From contig NZ_FWWU01000002.1 in the NCBI RefSeq assembly GCF_900176165.1, positions 124,001 to 188,000 of the forward strand: a DNA stretch of 64,000 nt, in the 5' to 3' direction. Every line of letters begins with the position of its first letter. Positions within the stretch are counted from its first letter, which is position 1. The position numbers and the translations under genes were made by a program. The notes beneath the pieces were generated by a model. The model worked only from the letters and a program-made list of their open reading frames with translations. It was not told where the DNA came from and searched no databases. Source of the DNA: Deinococcus hopiensis KR-140. Lineage in GTDB: Bacteria; Deinococcota; Deinococci; Deinococcales; Deinococcaceae. Below are positions 1 through 8,174 of the stretch, piece after piece.

Positions 1-332
1 CACGGCGTGGGCACCAAGCCCCCTGCGCAGGGCCGTTGCCATAGGTCAATGCGCTGCCACTCCTGCGTTCCCTGGCGGCCCCAGTCCACTCAGGCTGCCA
101 GCCATTCGTCAACCACGTCTGCCTTTGGGAACGAAAGGACACCCTTTCCCGGGCTTACAGAGAAGAGGGGGCAAACGTTCATCACGGCGACCCCGTAGCT
201 CACAGAAACAAATGGGGGGAGCAGCGTCATCCTCGCCCCTGCCATGAGGAGGTCGGCGCGCACACCAGGGAGCTGGGACACGCAGGCAAGAAGCCCCAGC
301 CTTTACCTGCAAGCTGCTTACCATGGAGATTG
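1..332. other. No supported gene
   Basis: Short open frames exist on both strands, for example a 63-codon minus-strand frame ending at 90, but none has a convincing ribosome site, recognisable motif or neighbour logic. Nothing functional is called here apart from the ribosome site just before the gene at 333. Confidence 0.5.
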
Positions 333-803
333 ATGAACCGGCTCGCCCTTGCCCTCCTGCTTCTCGGCACCGCTGGAAGCCTGGCCTCCTGCAATCAGGA
401 GGCCTGCCAGAACCTCCCCGCCTGCCTTGCGCCCACGCCCAGTGAAAGCCAGCCGGGGGGCGGCCTCCCTGGTGCGCAGCCCGTGACCCTCGCTCCTGGC
501 GAGCGCCTCACCGTCACGGTCACCATCGGGCGCAACGGGATCGCCGAGAGCGAACCGCTCTACTTGCTCTACACCGGCACGGACGCCGTAGCCTCCGACG
601 TGCTGGGCCGCTCTCCCGACGGCACCCTGACCGTTACCGGGAGCCGAGAGCCCTTCACCGGGAACACCGCGCAGGTCACGCTGACCGCCTCGGCAAACGC
701 CCAGCCGAGCACCACGCTCAAAACGGTCTACGTGGGCGTCAGGAAGGTGAATTCGCAATACGCCCCCAGCGGTCTCATCAACATCGGCGTCATCGTCAAG
801 TAG
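333..803 (+). CDS. Small secreted lipoprotein, unknown function
   Basis: The 156-residue product starts at the ATG at 333, which follows a GGAG ribosome site by four bases; a TTG one codon upstream is less likely. A hydrophobic N-terminus ends in the lipobox LASC near residue 18, so it should be lipidated and exported. The mature part opens with a Cys/Pro-rich stretch and continues as a Thr/Val-rich beta-strand-like domain without cytoplasmic motifs. I do not recognise the family. It stands alone; the next gene is on the other strand. Lipoprotein status is seen in the sequence; any role in the envelope is inference. Confidence 0.75.
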   Translation: MNRLALALLLLGTAGSLASCNQEACQNLPACLAPTPSESQPGGGLPGAQPVTLAPGERLTVTVTIGRNGIAESEPLYLLYTGTDAVASDVLGRSPDGTLTVTGSREPFTGNTAQVTLTASANAQPSTTLKTVYVGVRKVNSQYAPSGLINIGVIVK

Positions 804-1343
804 CGGAGGAAACGCAAGGCTGCTGGCAACCTTGCCTTGTCGCTGACCTCCGTGCCTGCCGAAGTCTGGATCTTCTCGCTGGTACCAGGCCGCACGCCGG
901 GGAGGAGTTGCGCCAGAGGGAATCCGACGTCTCGGGGCACTCGGCTATAGCCCTAGGCACGCTGAGAACCAGGAGGTGCCGGGGCGCGAAGTATTCAAAC
1001 AACGAACGGGGAAACGCCATCGCCCGTACGTCTGCTCAGTGGATACACCCAATCTGCACCACCTCCTGTTCCGCGGCCATCTACGTACACGCCCTGAAGA
1101 AGCGCAGGCCGACGGCGCCCTCAATATGCCAGTTCGCCCCGGTTGACCAGCACCAGCGTGGGGCGTACAACGGGGTGAAGCCGGACTTTGCTGCACCGGT
1201 CCTTCGCCAGGCAAAACAGGTGCATGGCTACGCGCAGTTTCAGCCCTGACGCTCAAGTGCTTGGCACCACTGGGAGATCCCGCCCCACCGGCTTGAGGCC
1301 TGTCTCTAAGCTGTTCCCCGCGCGCGGACCGCGCGCTGCAGAA
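804..1343. other. Intergenic, nothing recognised
   Basis: No frame here resembles a known protein. A short GC palindrome lies near 1319-1335, next to the terminator hairpin that follows the minus-strand hydrolase gene. Confidence 0.5.
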
Positions 1344-1370
1344 GAGCGAGGGACGCTATTTCCCTCGCTC
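1344..1370 (-). terminator. Hairpin downstream of the cysteine hydrolase gene
   Basis: Arms GAGCGAGGGA (1344-1353) and TCCCTCGCTC (1361-1370) pair perfectly around a 7-base loop, 15 bases past the stop codon of the minus-strand gene at 1385. The following tract is only weakly T-rich, so termination is probable rather than certain. Confidence 0.6.
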
Positions 1371-1384
1371 CCCGCACTGACCCT

Positions 1385-2023
1385 TCAGTAACCGCGGCTC
1401 GTTTCGGCCAGCTCGGCGCCCTGCAGGGTCGTCAGGAACTCGTCGCTGCGCATGGGACGCGAGAACATGGGATAGTCCTTGTTGATGGCGTTGCGGTGCT
1501 CTTCGTCGCTGGTGGCGGCGACGCAGTCGGTCAGGGTCACGACGTTGAAGCCGTGCTCGTAGCCGGTGCGCATGGTCGACTCCACGCAGCAGTTGGTGAG
1601 GAAACCGGCCAGCGCCATGTTCTCGATGCCCAGGCTACGCAGGATGAAGTCGAGGTTGGTACTCGCGAAGGCATCCAGGCCGCGCTTGCCTTCCACCACG
1701 ATGTCGCCTTCCTGCGGTGCCAGGCTGTCCACGATCTGCGCGCCCCACGAGCCCTTCACGAAGGCATTGTTGTCCACCACGCCCTTGAGGATGCCGTAGG
1801 GATTGCGGGTAATTTCGCCGTAGCCTGGCGCGAAGGAGATCGGCACATGCAAGACGCGCACTCCGGCGGCGCGGGCCTGCCCAACCACCTTACGGGTGTT
1901 CTCCAGCATGTCGGTGGATGACATCACGTCCTTCACAGCGCCGTGCAGCGCGCCACCTTCGGTGGTGAAGTCGTTCTGGTACTCGATGAGCACCACGGCC
2001 GTTTTGATCGGTTCAAGTTTCAT
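1385..2023 (-). CDS. Cysteine hydrolase, isochorismatase-like family
   Basis: The 212-residue protein has the full isochorismatase-hydrolase fold signature. The catalytic triad is visible: Asp18 in IEYQND, Lys113 in VVEGKRGLDAF, and Cys146 in FLTNCCVES, just before the conserved Val. The family hydrolyses amides or vinyl ethers (nicotinamide, carbamoyl or isochorismate-like substrates); the substrate cannot be read from sequence. It is preceded by an AGGAGGC-type ribosome site and followed by a hairpin. A decayed copy of its 5' end lies at about 7745-7880. Single-gene unit, presumably cytoplasmic. Confidence 0.88.
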   Translation of the reverse strand: MKLEPIKTAVVLIEYQNDFTTEGGALHGAVKDVMSSTDMLENTRKVVGQARAAGVRVLHVPISFAPGYGEITRNPYGILKGVVDNNAFVKGSWGAQIVDSLAPQEGDIVVEGKRGLDAFASTNLDFILRSLGIENMALAGFLTNCCVESTMRTGYEHGFNVVTLTDCVAATSDEEHRNAINKDYPMFSRPMRSDEFLTTLQGAELAETSRGY

Positions 2024-2154
2024 GAACTGCCTCCTGGGCGAGCCTCTCCCAAGCGCAGCCTAACTTGAGTGCCGAGCCCGAGGAAAGGGGGAACTCCACA
2101 TGACCCGCCTTCCCCGCGCAGGGATCAGGTCAGCGGGGGCATGACCTGAGAAAG

Positions 2155-2176
2155 GGGGAGTCGGCGCCGACTCCCC
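2155..2176. terminator. Perfect 22-base palindrome, terminator-like
   Basis: An 11-base arm starting GGGGAGTCGG pairs perfectly with its complement with no loop bases between. It lies between the hydrolase promoter region and the decayed protease fragment, which ends at 2198 on the minus strand. It may be the old protease gene's terminator; a protein-binding palindrome is the alternative. Confidence 0.45.
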
Positions 2177-2197
2177 GCATCACCTCGCGTTCTGCCT

Positions 2198-2571
2198 TTA
2201 CGCCCGCACCCTGCGTGCCCGGCGGGTGCGGAGACGGTTGGGACTCCCCGTAACCGCGTTCGTCACTTTGCCGGTCGTTGCGTTGCCGGGGAGGGCATTG
2301 GCGACCTGGGCGGCGGTATGGCTGGGGGTACAGGCCAGGATTGCCGGACCGGCGACGTGGGGGGCGCCACGCTGGTGCCGCCGATGGTGTTGGCGGCGGT
2401 GGCGCTGCCGGTCCAGGTCGAGGTGATGCCCGTGCCGGGTGCGAAAAGATCCAGGCACGGACCGCAGTTGCTGCAGCCGGGGGACCTGCGCAGCGACCTG
2501 CACGCCGGAAGGAAGCTGCCTGCAGCGCGCGAGGACTGGGAGCGGGTTGGACCGGTTGATGGCAGGGTCAC
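2198..2571 (-). pseudogene. Remnant of a subtilisin-like (S8) protease, C-terminal part
   Basis: Two overlapping minus-strand frames together spell the C-terminus of an aqualysin-like S8 protease. One frame gives LDLFAPGTGITSTW followed by TIGGTSVAPP, the region of the catalytic serine (GTSxAxP). The other continues with HVAGPA, VANALPGNATTGKV and GSPNRL, which are typical of the family's last strands. The frame switch and the missing N-terminal two-thirds, including the Asp and His motifs, show it is dead. Confidence 0.72.
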
Positions 2572-2632
2572 CGGAGTCGGGGCGCATCGGGCTTTCCCAG
2601 GCAGCGGAATGCCTGCCGCGCCGGGCGAACCC

Positions 2633-4279
2633 TCATGGAGTGCCGCCGTTCCCGCGTGTCTCCAGCCCGAGGTCCGTCACGTCCCTGAGCTCTCCCTCTT
2701 CCAGCCACCAGTACCGGGTGGCCACATCGGCGACCAGTTGCCGGTCATGTGACGCGAAGATCAGCGTTCCTGAATACGACTGCAAGACCGCTTGCAGGCT
2801 CTCGATGGCCGCATGGTCAAGGTGGTTCGTCGGTTCGTCCAGAATCAGCAACTGCGCTGCCGTCAGGCTCAGCCGGGCGAGCGACAGCCGGGTCCGCTGC
2901 CCTCCTGATAAATCCTGCACACGGTGTTCCAGGTTCCGGGGAAGGCCTAGAGGGGCGAGGACCTCGTACATCCGCTGCGGCGTCAGGCAGTCGTCGGCGG
3001 CCAGCAAGGCCTCGCGCTGCGTCGAAAAGGCCGCGAGTTCCTCGCCGTGCTGACCGGACCACTGCACGGCCAGCTCTGCGCGGCGCAGCTCACCGCCTGA
3101 CGGCTCCAGCTGCCCGAGAAGGGCGCGCAGCAAGGTGCTCTTCCCGCTGCCGTTCGGACCGACCACGGCAACCTTTTCCCCACGCCTGACATGGGCGGTC
3201 AGGCCCTGCAGGAGAGGTCTATCTCCTACGGCCAGGGCCACGTTGCTGAGGCCCAGCACATCGTGGGGTCCGTCCGCTCCACCGCTCAGGGCCACGCGAA
3301 CCAGATTGGGTTCGGTGAGCAGCCGCTTGGGGGCTTCCATGCGGTCCAGTCGCTGTTCGAGCGCCTTCGCCCGCCGGGCAAGAGTCCGCGCCACGTCCTG
3401 CGCGCGCATCTTTGCGAACTTCTTGTTCCCCGGCTTCTTGCGCTTGTGGTTGTAGCGGTCTGTACTCGCTGCCCGCTGCTGCACGTTCACGCGCTCCTGT
3501 TCGAGCGACTGCGCCTTGCGTTGATGGGCCTGATACTGCCGCTCACGGGCTTCTCGGAGGTTTCGTTTGACCGCTATCGCCTCGGTGTAATTGCCGGGAT
3601 ACTCGCGCAATTCCCCGCGTTCGAGTTCGGCGCAGCGGGTAACGGTGGCGTCCAGAAAGGCGCGGTCGTGCGAGACGATCAGGAAGGCGGCGGGGCTGGC
3701 CTGCACCCAGCCTTCGAGCCATTCCAGGCTGGGCCAGTCGAGGTGGTTGGTCGGCTCGTCAAGCAGGTACGTGTCCGCCGGGGTCAGCAGGAGCCGGGCG
3801 AGCAGGGTGCGGCGGCGCTGCCCACCGGACAGCCGTTCGGCGTTCCAACCTGGATTGAGTTCGAGTTCATGGAGCACTTCCGCCGCCCGCTGATCGAAGT
3901 CGTAGCCCCCGAGCAAGCGGTAGGTCTCCTCCGCCGCGCCGTAAACGTTCAGGACTTCGTGGGTAGGGTCGGTCAGGCCCGACTCGGCCAGCCGGAGCTG
4001 CTGGAGCGCTTCATCCAGGGCTGGGGGACGAACGGCGTCCAGCAGCGGAACCTCCGGCAGGTCGGTGAATTGCGGCAGATAGGCCAGGCGTCCAGCGGTG
4101 GTGATGTGGCCGGCGGTGGGAGTGAGTGCGCCCCCGATCAGGCGCAGGAGGGTGGTCTTGCCGCTGCCGTTGCGGCCCAGCAGGGCCACGCGGTCAGCGC
4201 GGTGCAACTCGAAGGTGACGCCCGCGTAGAGGTGGTCGTCTCCGTAGGTCATGGAGACGTGGGACAGGATGACGCTCAA
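2633..4279 (-). CDS. ABC-F family ATPase (duplicated ATP-binding domains)
   Basis: The 548-residue soluble protein has two ABC domains and no membrane segment, the ABC-F arrangement. Domain 1 has Walker A GRNGSGKT at residues 35-42, signature LSGGQRRR and Walker B with LLDEPTNHLD. Domain 2 has GPNGSGKS, LSGGQRTRL and LILDEPTNHLD. Between them is a basic, coiled linker (RKKPGNKKFAKMRAQ), the ribosome-reaching interdomain linker of this family. ABC-F proteins bind the ribosomal E site and relieve stalling or antibiotic block. Which subfamily this belongs to (Uup-, EttA- or resistance-type) I cannot say. Monocistronic. Confidence 0.93.
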   Translation of the reverse strand: MSVILSHVSMTYGDDHLYAGVTFELHRADRVALLGRNGSGKTTLLRLIGGALTPTAGHITTAGRLAYLPQFTDLPEVPLLDAVRPPALDEALQQLRLAESGLTDPTHEVLNVYGAAEETYRLLGGYDFDQRAAEVLHELELNPGWNAERLSGGQRRRTLLARLLLTPADTYLLDEPTNHLDWPSLEWLEGWVQASPAAFLIVSHDRAFLDATVTRCAELERGELREYPGNYTEAIAVKRNLREARERQYQAHQRKAQSLEQERVNVQQRAASTDRYNHKRKKPGNKKFAKMRAQDVARTLARRAKALEQRLDRMEAPKRLLTEPNLVRVALSGGADGPHDVLGLSNVALAVGDRPLLQGLTAHVRRGEKVAVVGPNGSGKSTLLRALLGQLEPSGGELRRAELAVQWSGQHGEELAAFSTQREALLAADDCLTPQRMYEVLAPLGLPRNLEHRVQDLSGGQRTRLSLARLSLTAAQLLILDEPTNHLDHAAIESLQAVLQSYSGTLIFASHDRQLVADVATRYWWLEEGELRDVTDLGLETRGNGGTP

Positions 4280-4767
4280 GGTGCTTCTCCCTCAGATCAG
4301 GTCAGGCCGAACCGCATCCATAGAAGGGGGTTCGGGGCTTGGGCCAGGGGTCTGAAGGGGCTTAGCGTATGCGGCTGGGCATCTTGGCCGCACCTTACGG
4401 CGGGGACGGGACCCGGAGCAATACGCCGAATGCACAGGGGGTCACCAGGCGGCCACCGGAAAAAAGGTAAAGCCGAGGGTGCCCGTGACCAGCCCCAGCG
4501 TCCCGCGCCGGTCGGAGCGTTCATGGAGAAGCGGGCGAGCAGGGGTGTCACGAGGGCGATTCGGGCCAGCACCGCTCCGGGGATGATCGTCTCAAACGCG
4601 GCGTCATCGGGCGGGCCGCGCCCCCGCCCGGCCACGCGCAGGGGCGCGCGGACATTCACGCCCTTCCGGGTGAGGTTCATGCCCAGCGGCAGGGGAGAGC
4701 CCCGCACGATGTCCAGACCTTCATGGAAATTCTGGAAGGGCTGTAGGCTGACTGGACGGAACGCCTC
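4280..4767. other. Intergenic, possible decayed coding DNA
   Basis: On the minus strand a stretch around 4480-4680 reads as a plausible hydrophobic protein segment, but it changes frame and has no recognisable motif. No function can be assigned. Confidence 0.35.
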
Positions 4768-5001
4768 GCCTTGAGCGCGGATGGCCGCTTCCTGCTGGCG
4801 AACGGCAACACCCCTTCCCCCGTGTGGGAGCTGAGCACCCGGAAGCGCCTGCCCCCGCCGCAGTGGCTCAACACCTCCACCGGTGTGCGCAACGTGGCGT
4901 GGCTCGGCCCGAACCCGGCCAGCGCCAGCAGTCTGGGTGCGGTCGCCCTGACGCCCGCCGGGAAGCAGGTGGCTGCGTATTCCCTCCGCAGGTGCAGCTG
5001 A
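4768..5001 (+). pseudogene. Fragment resembling a WD40/beta-propeller repeat protein
   Basis: The frame opens with LALSADGRFLLA followed by a VWELSTRKRLPP segment, the alternation of SADGR turn and VWD-like strand seen in WD40 and related beta-propeller repeats. It ends after some 75 codons without an N-terminus or further blades. It is best read as a scrap of a larger gene. The match is by pattern only. Confidence 0.4.
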
Positions 5002-5411
5002 CCCTGGCAGCCCCCCGCTCCCCTGGATGTGGGCCGGCCCCGGCGCCGCGCCCAGTTGCATTTAAAAGCATACTGATTCCACGCAGGAGGAGAAATTCAG
5101 GCAGAACAGCGTGAAGCACTGAAGCTCGAAAGATTGGCGGGGGACCGGGAAGCCCCCATCGAACAAGCCCTGCCTGAAGGGGAAGCGGCAGCCCGTTGAT
5201 TCAGAGCTGTCAGGACACGCTTCGTCCTGCCAGGGCGCGGCTCCGAGCGTTCTGCGACGTCCTCCTGGTCCGCGACGCCAGTTCTGGGAAGGGTTCAGCC
5301 GCAGCCAGGTCGTGGTCAAGACCAAGGCGGTGGTCTTGACGTGCTCTCTGCTGATCCTGGGAGCCGCCACTGGCCCAGTGTGGCAGCGGATTCGCACAAG
5401 CTTTTCCCCGT
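5002..5411. other. Intergenic with an inverted repeat at 5315-5340
   Basis: GTCAAGACCA at 5315-5324 pairs perfectly with TGGTCTTGAC at 5331-5340 across a six-base loop. It lies 72 bases past the stop of the minus-strand oxidoreductase and could end its transcript. I see no gene in the rest. Confidence 0.5.
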
Positions 5412-6518
5412 TCACCTCAAGCCGAGGAAGGTCAGCAACTCCGTCGCGGCGGCGCGACCAGCGCGGTTGGCTCCGATGGTCGAGGCGGACGGACCATACC
5501 CGACGAGGTGAATCCTTGGATCCCGCGCCACTTGCGTCGCCAGGCGGCCCGTCATCTGGACGCCGCCCGACGCCTCTCGCAGCCCCAGAGGCGCGAGGTG
5601 ATCAAGGGCGCTGCGAAAGCCAGTGCACCACAAGATCACATCTGCGCCAACCTCGGTCCCGTCCGGCCAGCGCACGCCGATTTCCGTGATCTCGCTGAAC
5701 ATCGGGAGGCGCTGCAGGGCGCCGCGGGCCTGCATGGCGCGGATGGCCGGAGTCATGGGCAGTCCGGTGACCGACACCACCGACTCGGGTGGCAGGCCGC
5801 GCCGCACCCGGTCCTCGACCAGGGCCACCGCCGCGCGGCCCGCGTCATCACCGAAAGGCCCCTCGCGGAACACGGGTTCCCGGCGCGTCACCCAGGTCGT
5901 CGTCGCCACCCGAGAGACCTCGTCCAGCAGCTGCACCGCGGAAATTCCCCCACCCACAACGATCACGTGCTGCCCGGTGAACTCCCCGGCCGTGCGGTAG
6001 TCGCGGGTGTGGAGCTGCCGGCCCTTGAAGCGGTCCGCCCCAGGAATATCTGGGATAAAAGGCGCTTCCCACGTTCCGGTGGCGCTGATGATGCCGCGCG
6101 CCGAGAAGTCTCCCCGGTCCGTCTCGACCTTCAACCGCTCGCCGTGGGAAGTCACGCGCGTGACCCGTACGGGGCGCCGGACCGGCAGGTCGAAGGTGCG
6201 CTCATACACCTCGAAATAGTGCGGCACCGTGACGCTGGCCTGGACCTGCGTCTCGTCGGGACCCAGCGTGTCGGAGAAGGCCAGGCCTGGCAGGTCGTGG
6301 ATGCGGTTGACGGTGCTCAGCGTGAGGCCCGGCCAGCGAAAGGGCCATGCTCCACCCGGTGAAGACCCGGCGTCAAGGACCACGAAGCGGCGCTGCCCCA
6401 GCGTCTGAAGGTGATAGGCCGCGGATAGCCCGGCCTGGCCCGCGCCGATCACGGCGACGTCCACCTTGAGGGCTGCGCCGGGAGGAGAGAGGCGGCGCGG
6501 CGCGGACAGCTCAGCCAT
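5412..6518 (-). CDS. FAD/NAD(P)-binding flavin monooxygenase-like oxidoreductase
   Basis: From the ATG at 6518 the product is 368 residues; an in-frame extension to 6623 adds a Pro/Arg-rich leader unlikely to be translated. The N-terminus has the FAD dinucleotide fold VAVIGAGQAGLSAAYHL, and a second Rossmann motif VIVVGGGISAVQLL mid-protein binds NADPH. Near the C-terminus is WCTGFRSAL, resembling the ATG motif of class B flavin monooxygenases and YUCCA/CzcO-like proteins. Such enzymes oxygenate small organic or sulfur/nitrogen substrates; the substrate is unknown. It is followed downstream by an inverted repeat, and the histidine phosphatase gene lies upstream on the same strand. Confidence 0.85.
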   Translation of the reverse strand: MAELSAPRRLSPPGAALKVDVAVIGAGQAGLSAAYHLQTLGQRRFVVLDAGSSPGGAWPFRWPGLTLSTVNRIHDLPGLAFSDTLGPDETQVQASVTVPHYFEVYERTFDLPVRRPVRVTRVTSHGERLKVETDRGDFSARGIISATGTWEAPFIPDIPGADRFKGRQLHTRDYRTAGEFTGQHVIVVGGGISAVQLLDEVSRVATTTWVTRREPVFREGPFGDDAGRAAVALVEDRVRRGLPPESVVSVTGLPMTPAIRAMQARGALQRLPMFSEITEIGVRWPDGTEVGADVILWCTGFRSALDHLAPLGLREASGGVQMTGRLATQVARDPRIHLVGYGPSASTIGANRAGRAAATELLTFLGLR

Positions 6519-6638
6519 GAAAACTGTGGGACGCGGAGGGGGCGTGCGGAAGCCGGGAACTTCCAGTGCGCGGTCGACACAGCAGGGGCCGGGGATGGGT
6601 CGGAAGGCCGAGCGACGCTCCACGACGCAACGGCAGGG

Positions 6639-7340
6639 TCACCACGTCACCAGGTCCGGAGTCAGGTGATCCGTTCGGTTGATCCAGTGGAGCAGCCGGG
6701 TGCCTGGGCCCGGGCCGTCGGGGCGCAGTTCGATGTACGCAGTCCCGGTGTTGTGAAGTCGGAACGTCAGCGCCCCCCCATCGGGCGCGGGCAGACCCAG
6801 GAGATCCGCCAGAACGTGCTGGGCGAAATCGTGGTGGGTGATGAGCGCCAAGGCGTCCGCTTCACCCGCGAGGCTCCGCAGGACGGCCGTCACGTGGGCG
6901 GCCCGCGCGGTAAAGCGCGTGTGCTCCCAGGGCTCGGCTCCACCGTCCCAGGCCCGGCCCTGAAGGTCTTCCGGCCAGACAAGGGCAGGACAGTCGTTCC
7001 GGAGGGAGCCGTGGTCTCGCCCAGTCACAGGGGTGAAGCCTCCAGCCGGGCCGGTGGTGAGGCCGCCGCACTCGTAGGCCTGAGCAAGGCCGCGAACCTT
7101 CAGACCGAGCGTCTGGGCGAGGGGCGCTGCGGTCTGCACCGCCCGGGTGGTGAGGCTCGTGCAGAGGTGTGTGACGCGCTGGAAGAGGTCATCCCGAACC
7201 GCCCAATCGGCCAGCCGTGAGGCCTGCTGCTGCCCCAGCTCCGTCAGGGGCGGATCGGCCAGCCTGTCCTGGAGGTCGCCCGGCTCCCGTTCCAGGGCGT
7301 TGTTTCTCGACTGGCCATGCCGGATGAGGAGCAGCTTCAC
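6639..7340 (-). CDS. Histidine phosphatase family protein
   Basis: The 233-residue protein begins with MKLLLIRHGQSRNN, the RHG motif carrying the catalytic phospho-histidine (His8) of the phosphoglycerate mutase-like superfamily. The second catalytic His lies in ALITHHDFAQHV toward the C-terminus. Members range from phosphatases of small sugars and nucleotides to broad-specificity enzymes, so the substrate is open. It lies 120 bases upstream of the oxidoreductase on the same strand; co-transcription is possible. No signal peptide, so cytoplasmic. Confidence 0.88.
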   Translation of the reverse strand: MKLLLIRHGQSRNNALEREPGDLQDRLADPPLTELGQQQASRLADWAVRDDLFQRVTHLCTSLTTRAVQTAAPLAQTLGLKVRGLAQAYECGGLTTGPAGGFTPVTGRDHGSLRNDCPALVWPEDLQGRAWDGGAEPWEHTRFTARAAHVTAVLRSLAGEADALALITHHDFAQHVLADLLGLPAPDGGALTFRLHNTGTAYIELRPDGPGPGTRLLHWINRTDHLTPDLVTW

Positions 7341-7744
7341 CCGGGCAAGCTAACACGGCGCCTCCCGCCGACGGATTCTCACCTGACGGCCCATGGCTGC
7401 CCCCTTGGAAATTCTGCTCGCTCAGCGCGCAACAGATGATTGGCCCGTTCCGGAACGGGCCCACGGCATGCACAGCCGGCACTTCCACTTGTGGTTATGC
7501 CGTTAAGGCATTCCGTCAATCCAACGCGTTGGGCCTTGGCGATCTCGCCATCCGTATCCGCAACGAAGCGCTGAGCTCGCAGGGCGTAGCAGCTCTGCTC
7601 CACTTCAGCGGGGAACATCACAACCCCGGAGCGTATTCACCCTTTACCATCCCCGCTTTGGGCGGCGGAGGTGCAGGCTGGCGCACGTACGAGCTCGCCG
7701 TAGATGGCCCTGGCGAAGAGAACCACTGAGGTGCGGAACGCTTG
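7341..7744. other. Intergenic with a 20-base perfect palindrome at 7442-7461
   Basis: GGCCCGTTCC is followed at once by its complement, giving a loopless palindrome at 7442-7461. Downstream, the plus frame near 7530 reads GLGDLAIRI, which weakly recalls an outer-membrane beta-strand fragment, but nothing continues it. No gene is called. Confidence 0.4.
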
Positions 7745-7880
7745 CCGCCTTCGGTGATGACGCCGTTCTGGTACTCGATCGGCACCACGGCCGTTTTGAT
7801 CGGTTCAGGCTTCATAAACTGCCTTCTGGGGCGAGTCTTTCCCAGGCGCGGCCTCACTTGAGTGCCGAGCCTGAGGACAG
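7745..7880 (-). pseudogene. Decayed duplicate of the 5' end of the cysteine hydrolase gene
   Basis: The minus strand reads MKPEPIKTAVVPIEYQNG, matching the start of the hydrolase encoded at 1385-2023 (MKLEPIKTAVVLIEYQND). Homology extends about 60 bases upstream through the ribosome site and leader. The catalytic Asp is Gly here and similarity ends after some 25 codons. It is a small duplicated or rearranged scrap, not a gene. Confidence 0.75.
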
Positions 7881-8174
7881 TGGGAACTCGGGGCATTGCG
7901 GACGCGGCCCGCGTACGGGCACCGCCGATCACGGCGGAGAAGTGCTGGCAGCGGGACGGAGTTCCTTCTCCAAACCTGTATTCGGCCTTACCTACCCTTG
8001 GAGGACAAAAGATCGTCCTCGACCGCCGTCGTTCCGTCCTCTCCTGAGTTGCGCCGTTTCCATGCCCGGCGCGTGTGCCCCATGACCAGGGTTCCGCGTC
8101 GGGAGCCAACACCCGAAAGGAAGGGCCAAAGGGAAGGAACAGGGTCTGCTCTGGGAAACGCAGTAGGCTTCACC

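Noticed and set aside
3191..4774. Long plus-strand frame of 527 codons
   Set aside because: It is antisense to the ABC-F gene, whose Walker and signature motifs on the minus strand are unambiguous.
5312..5689. Small hydrophobic frame with a possible membrane segment
   Set aside because: The hydrophobic part comes from the hairpin region and it then runs antisense into the oxidoreductase gene.
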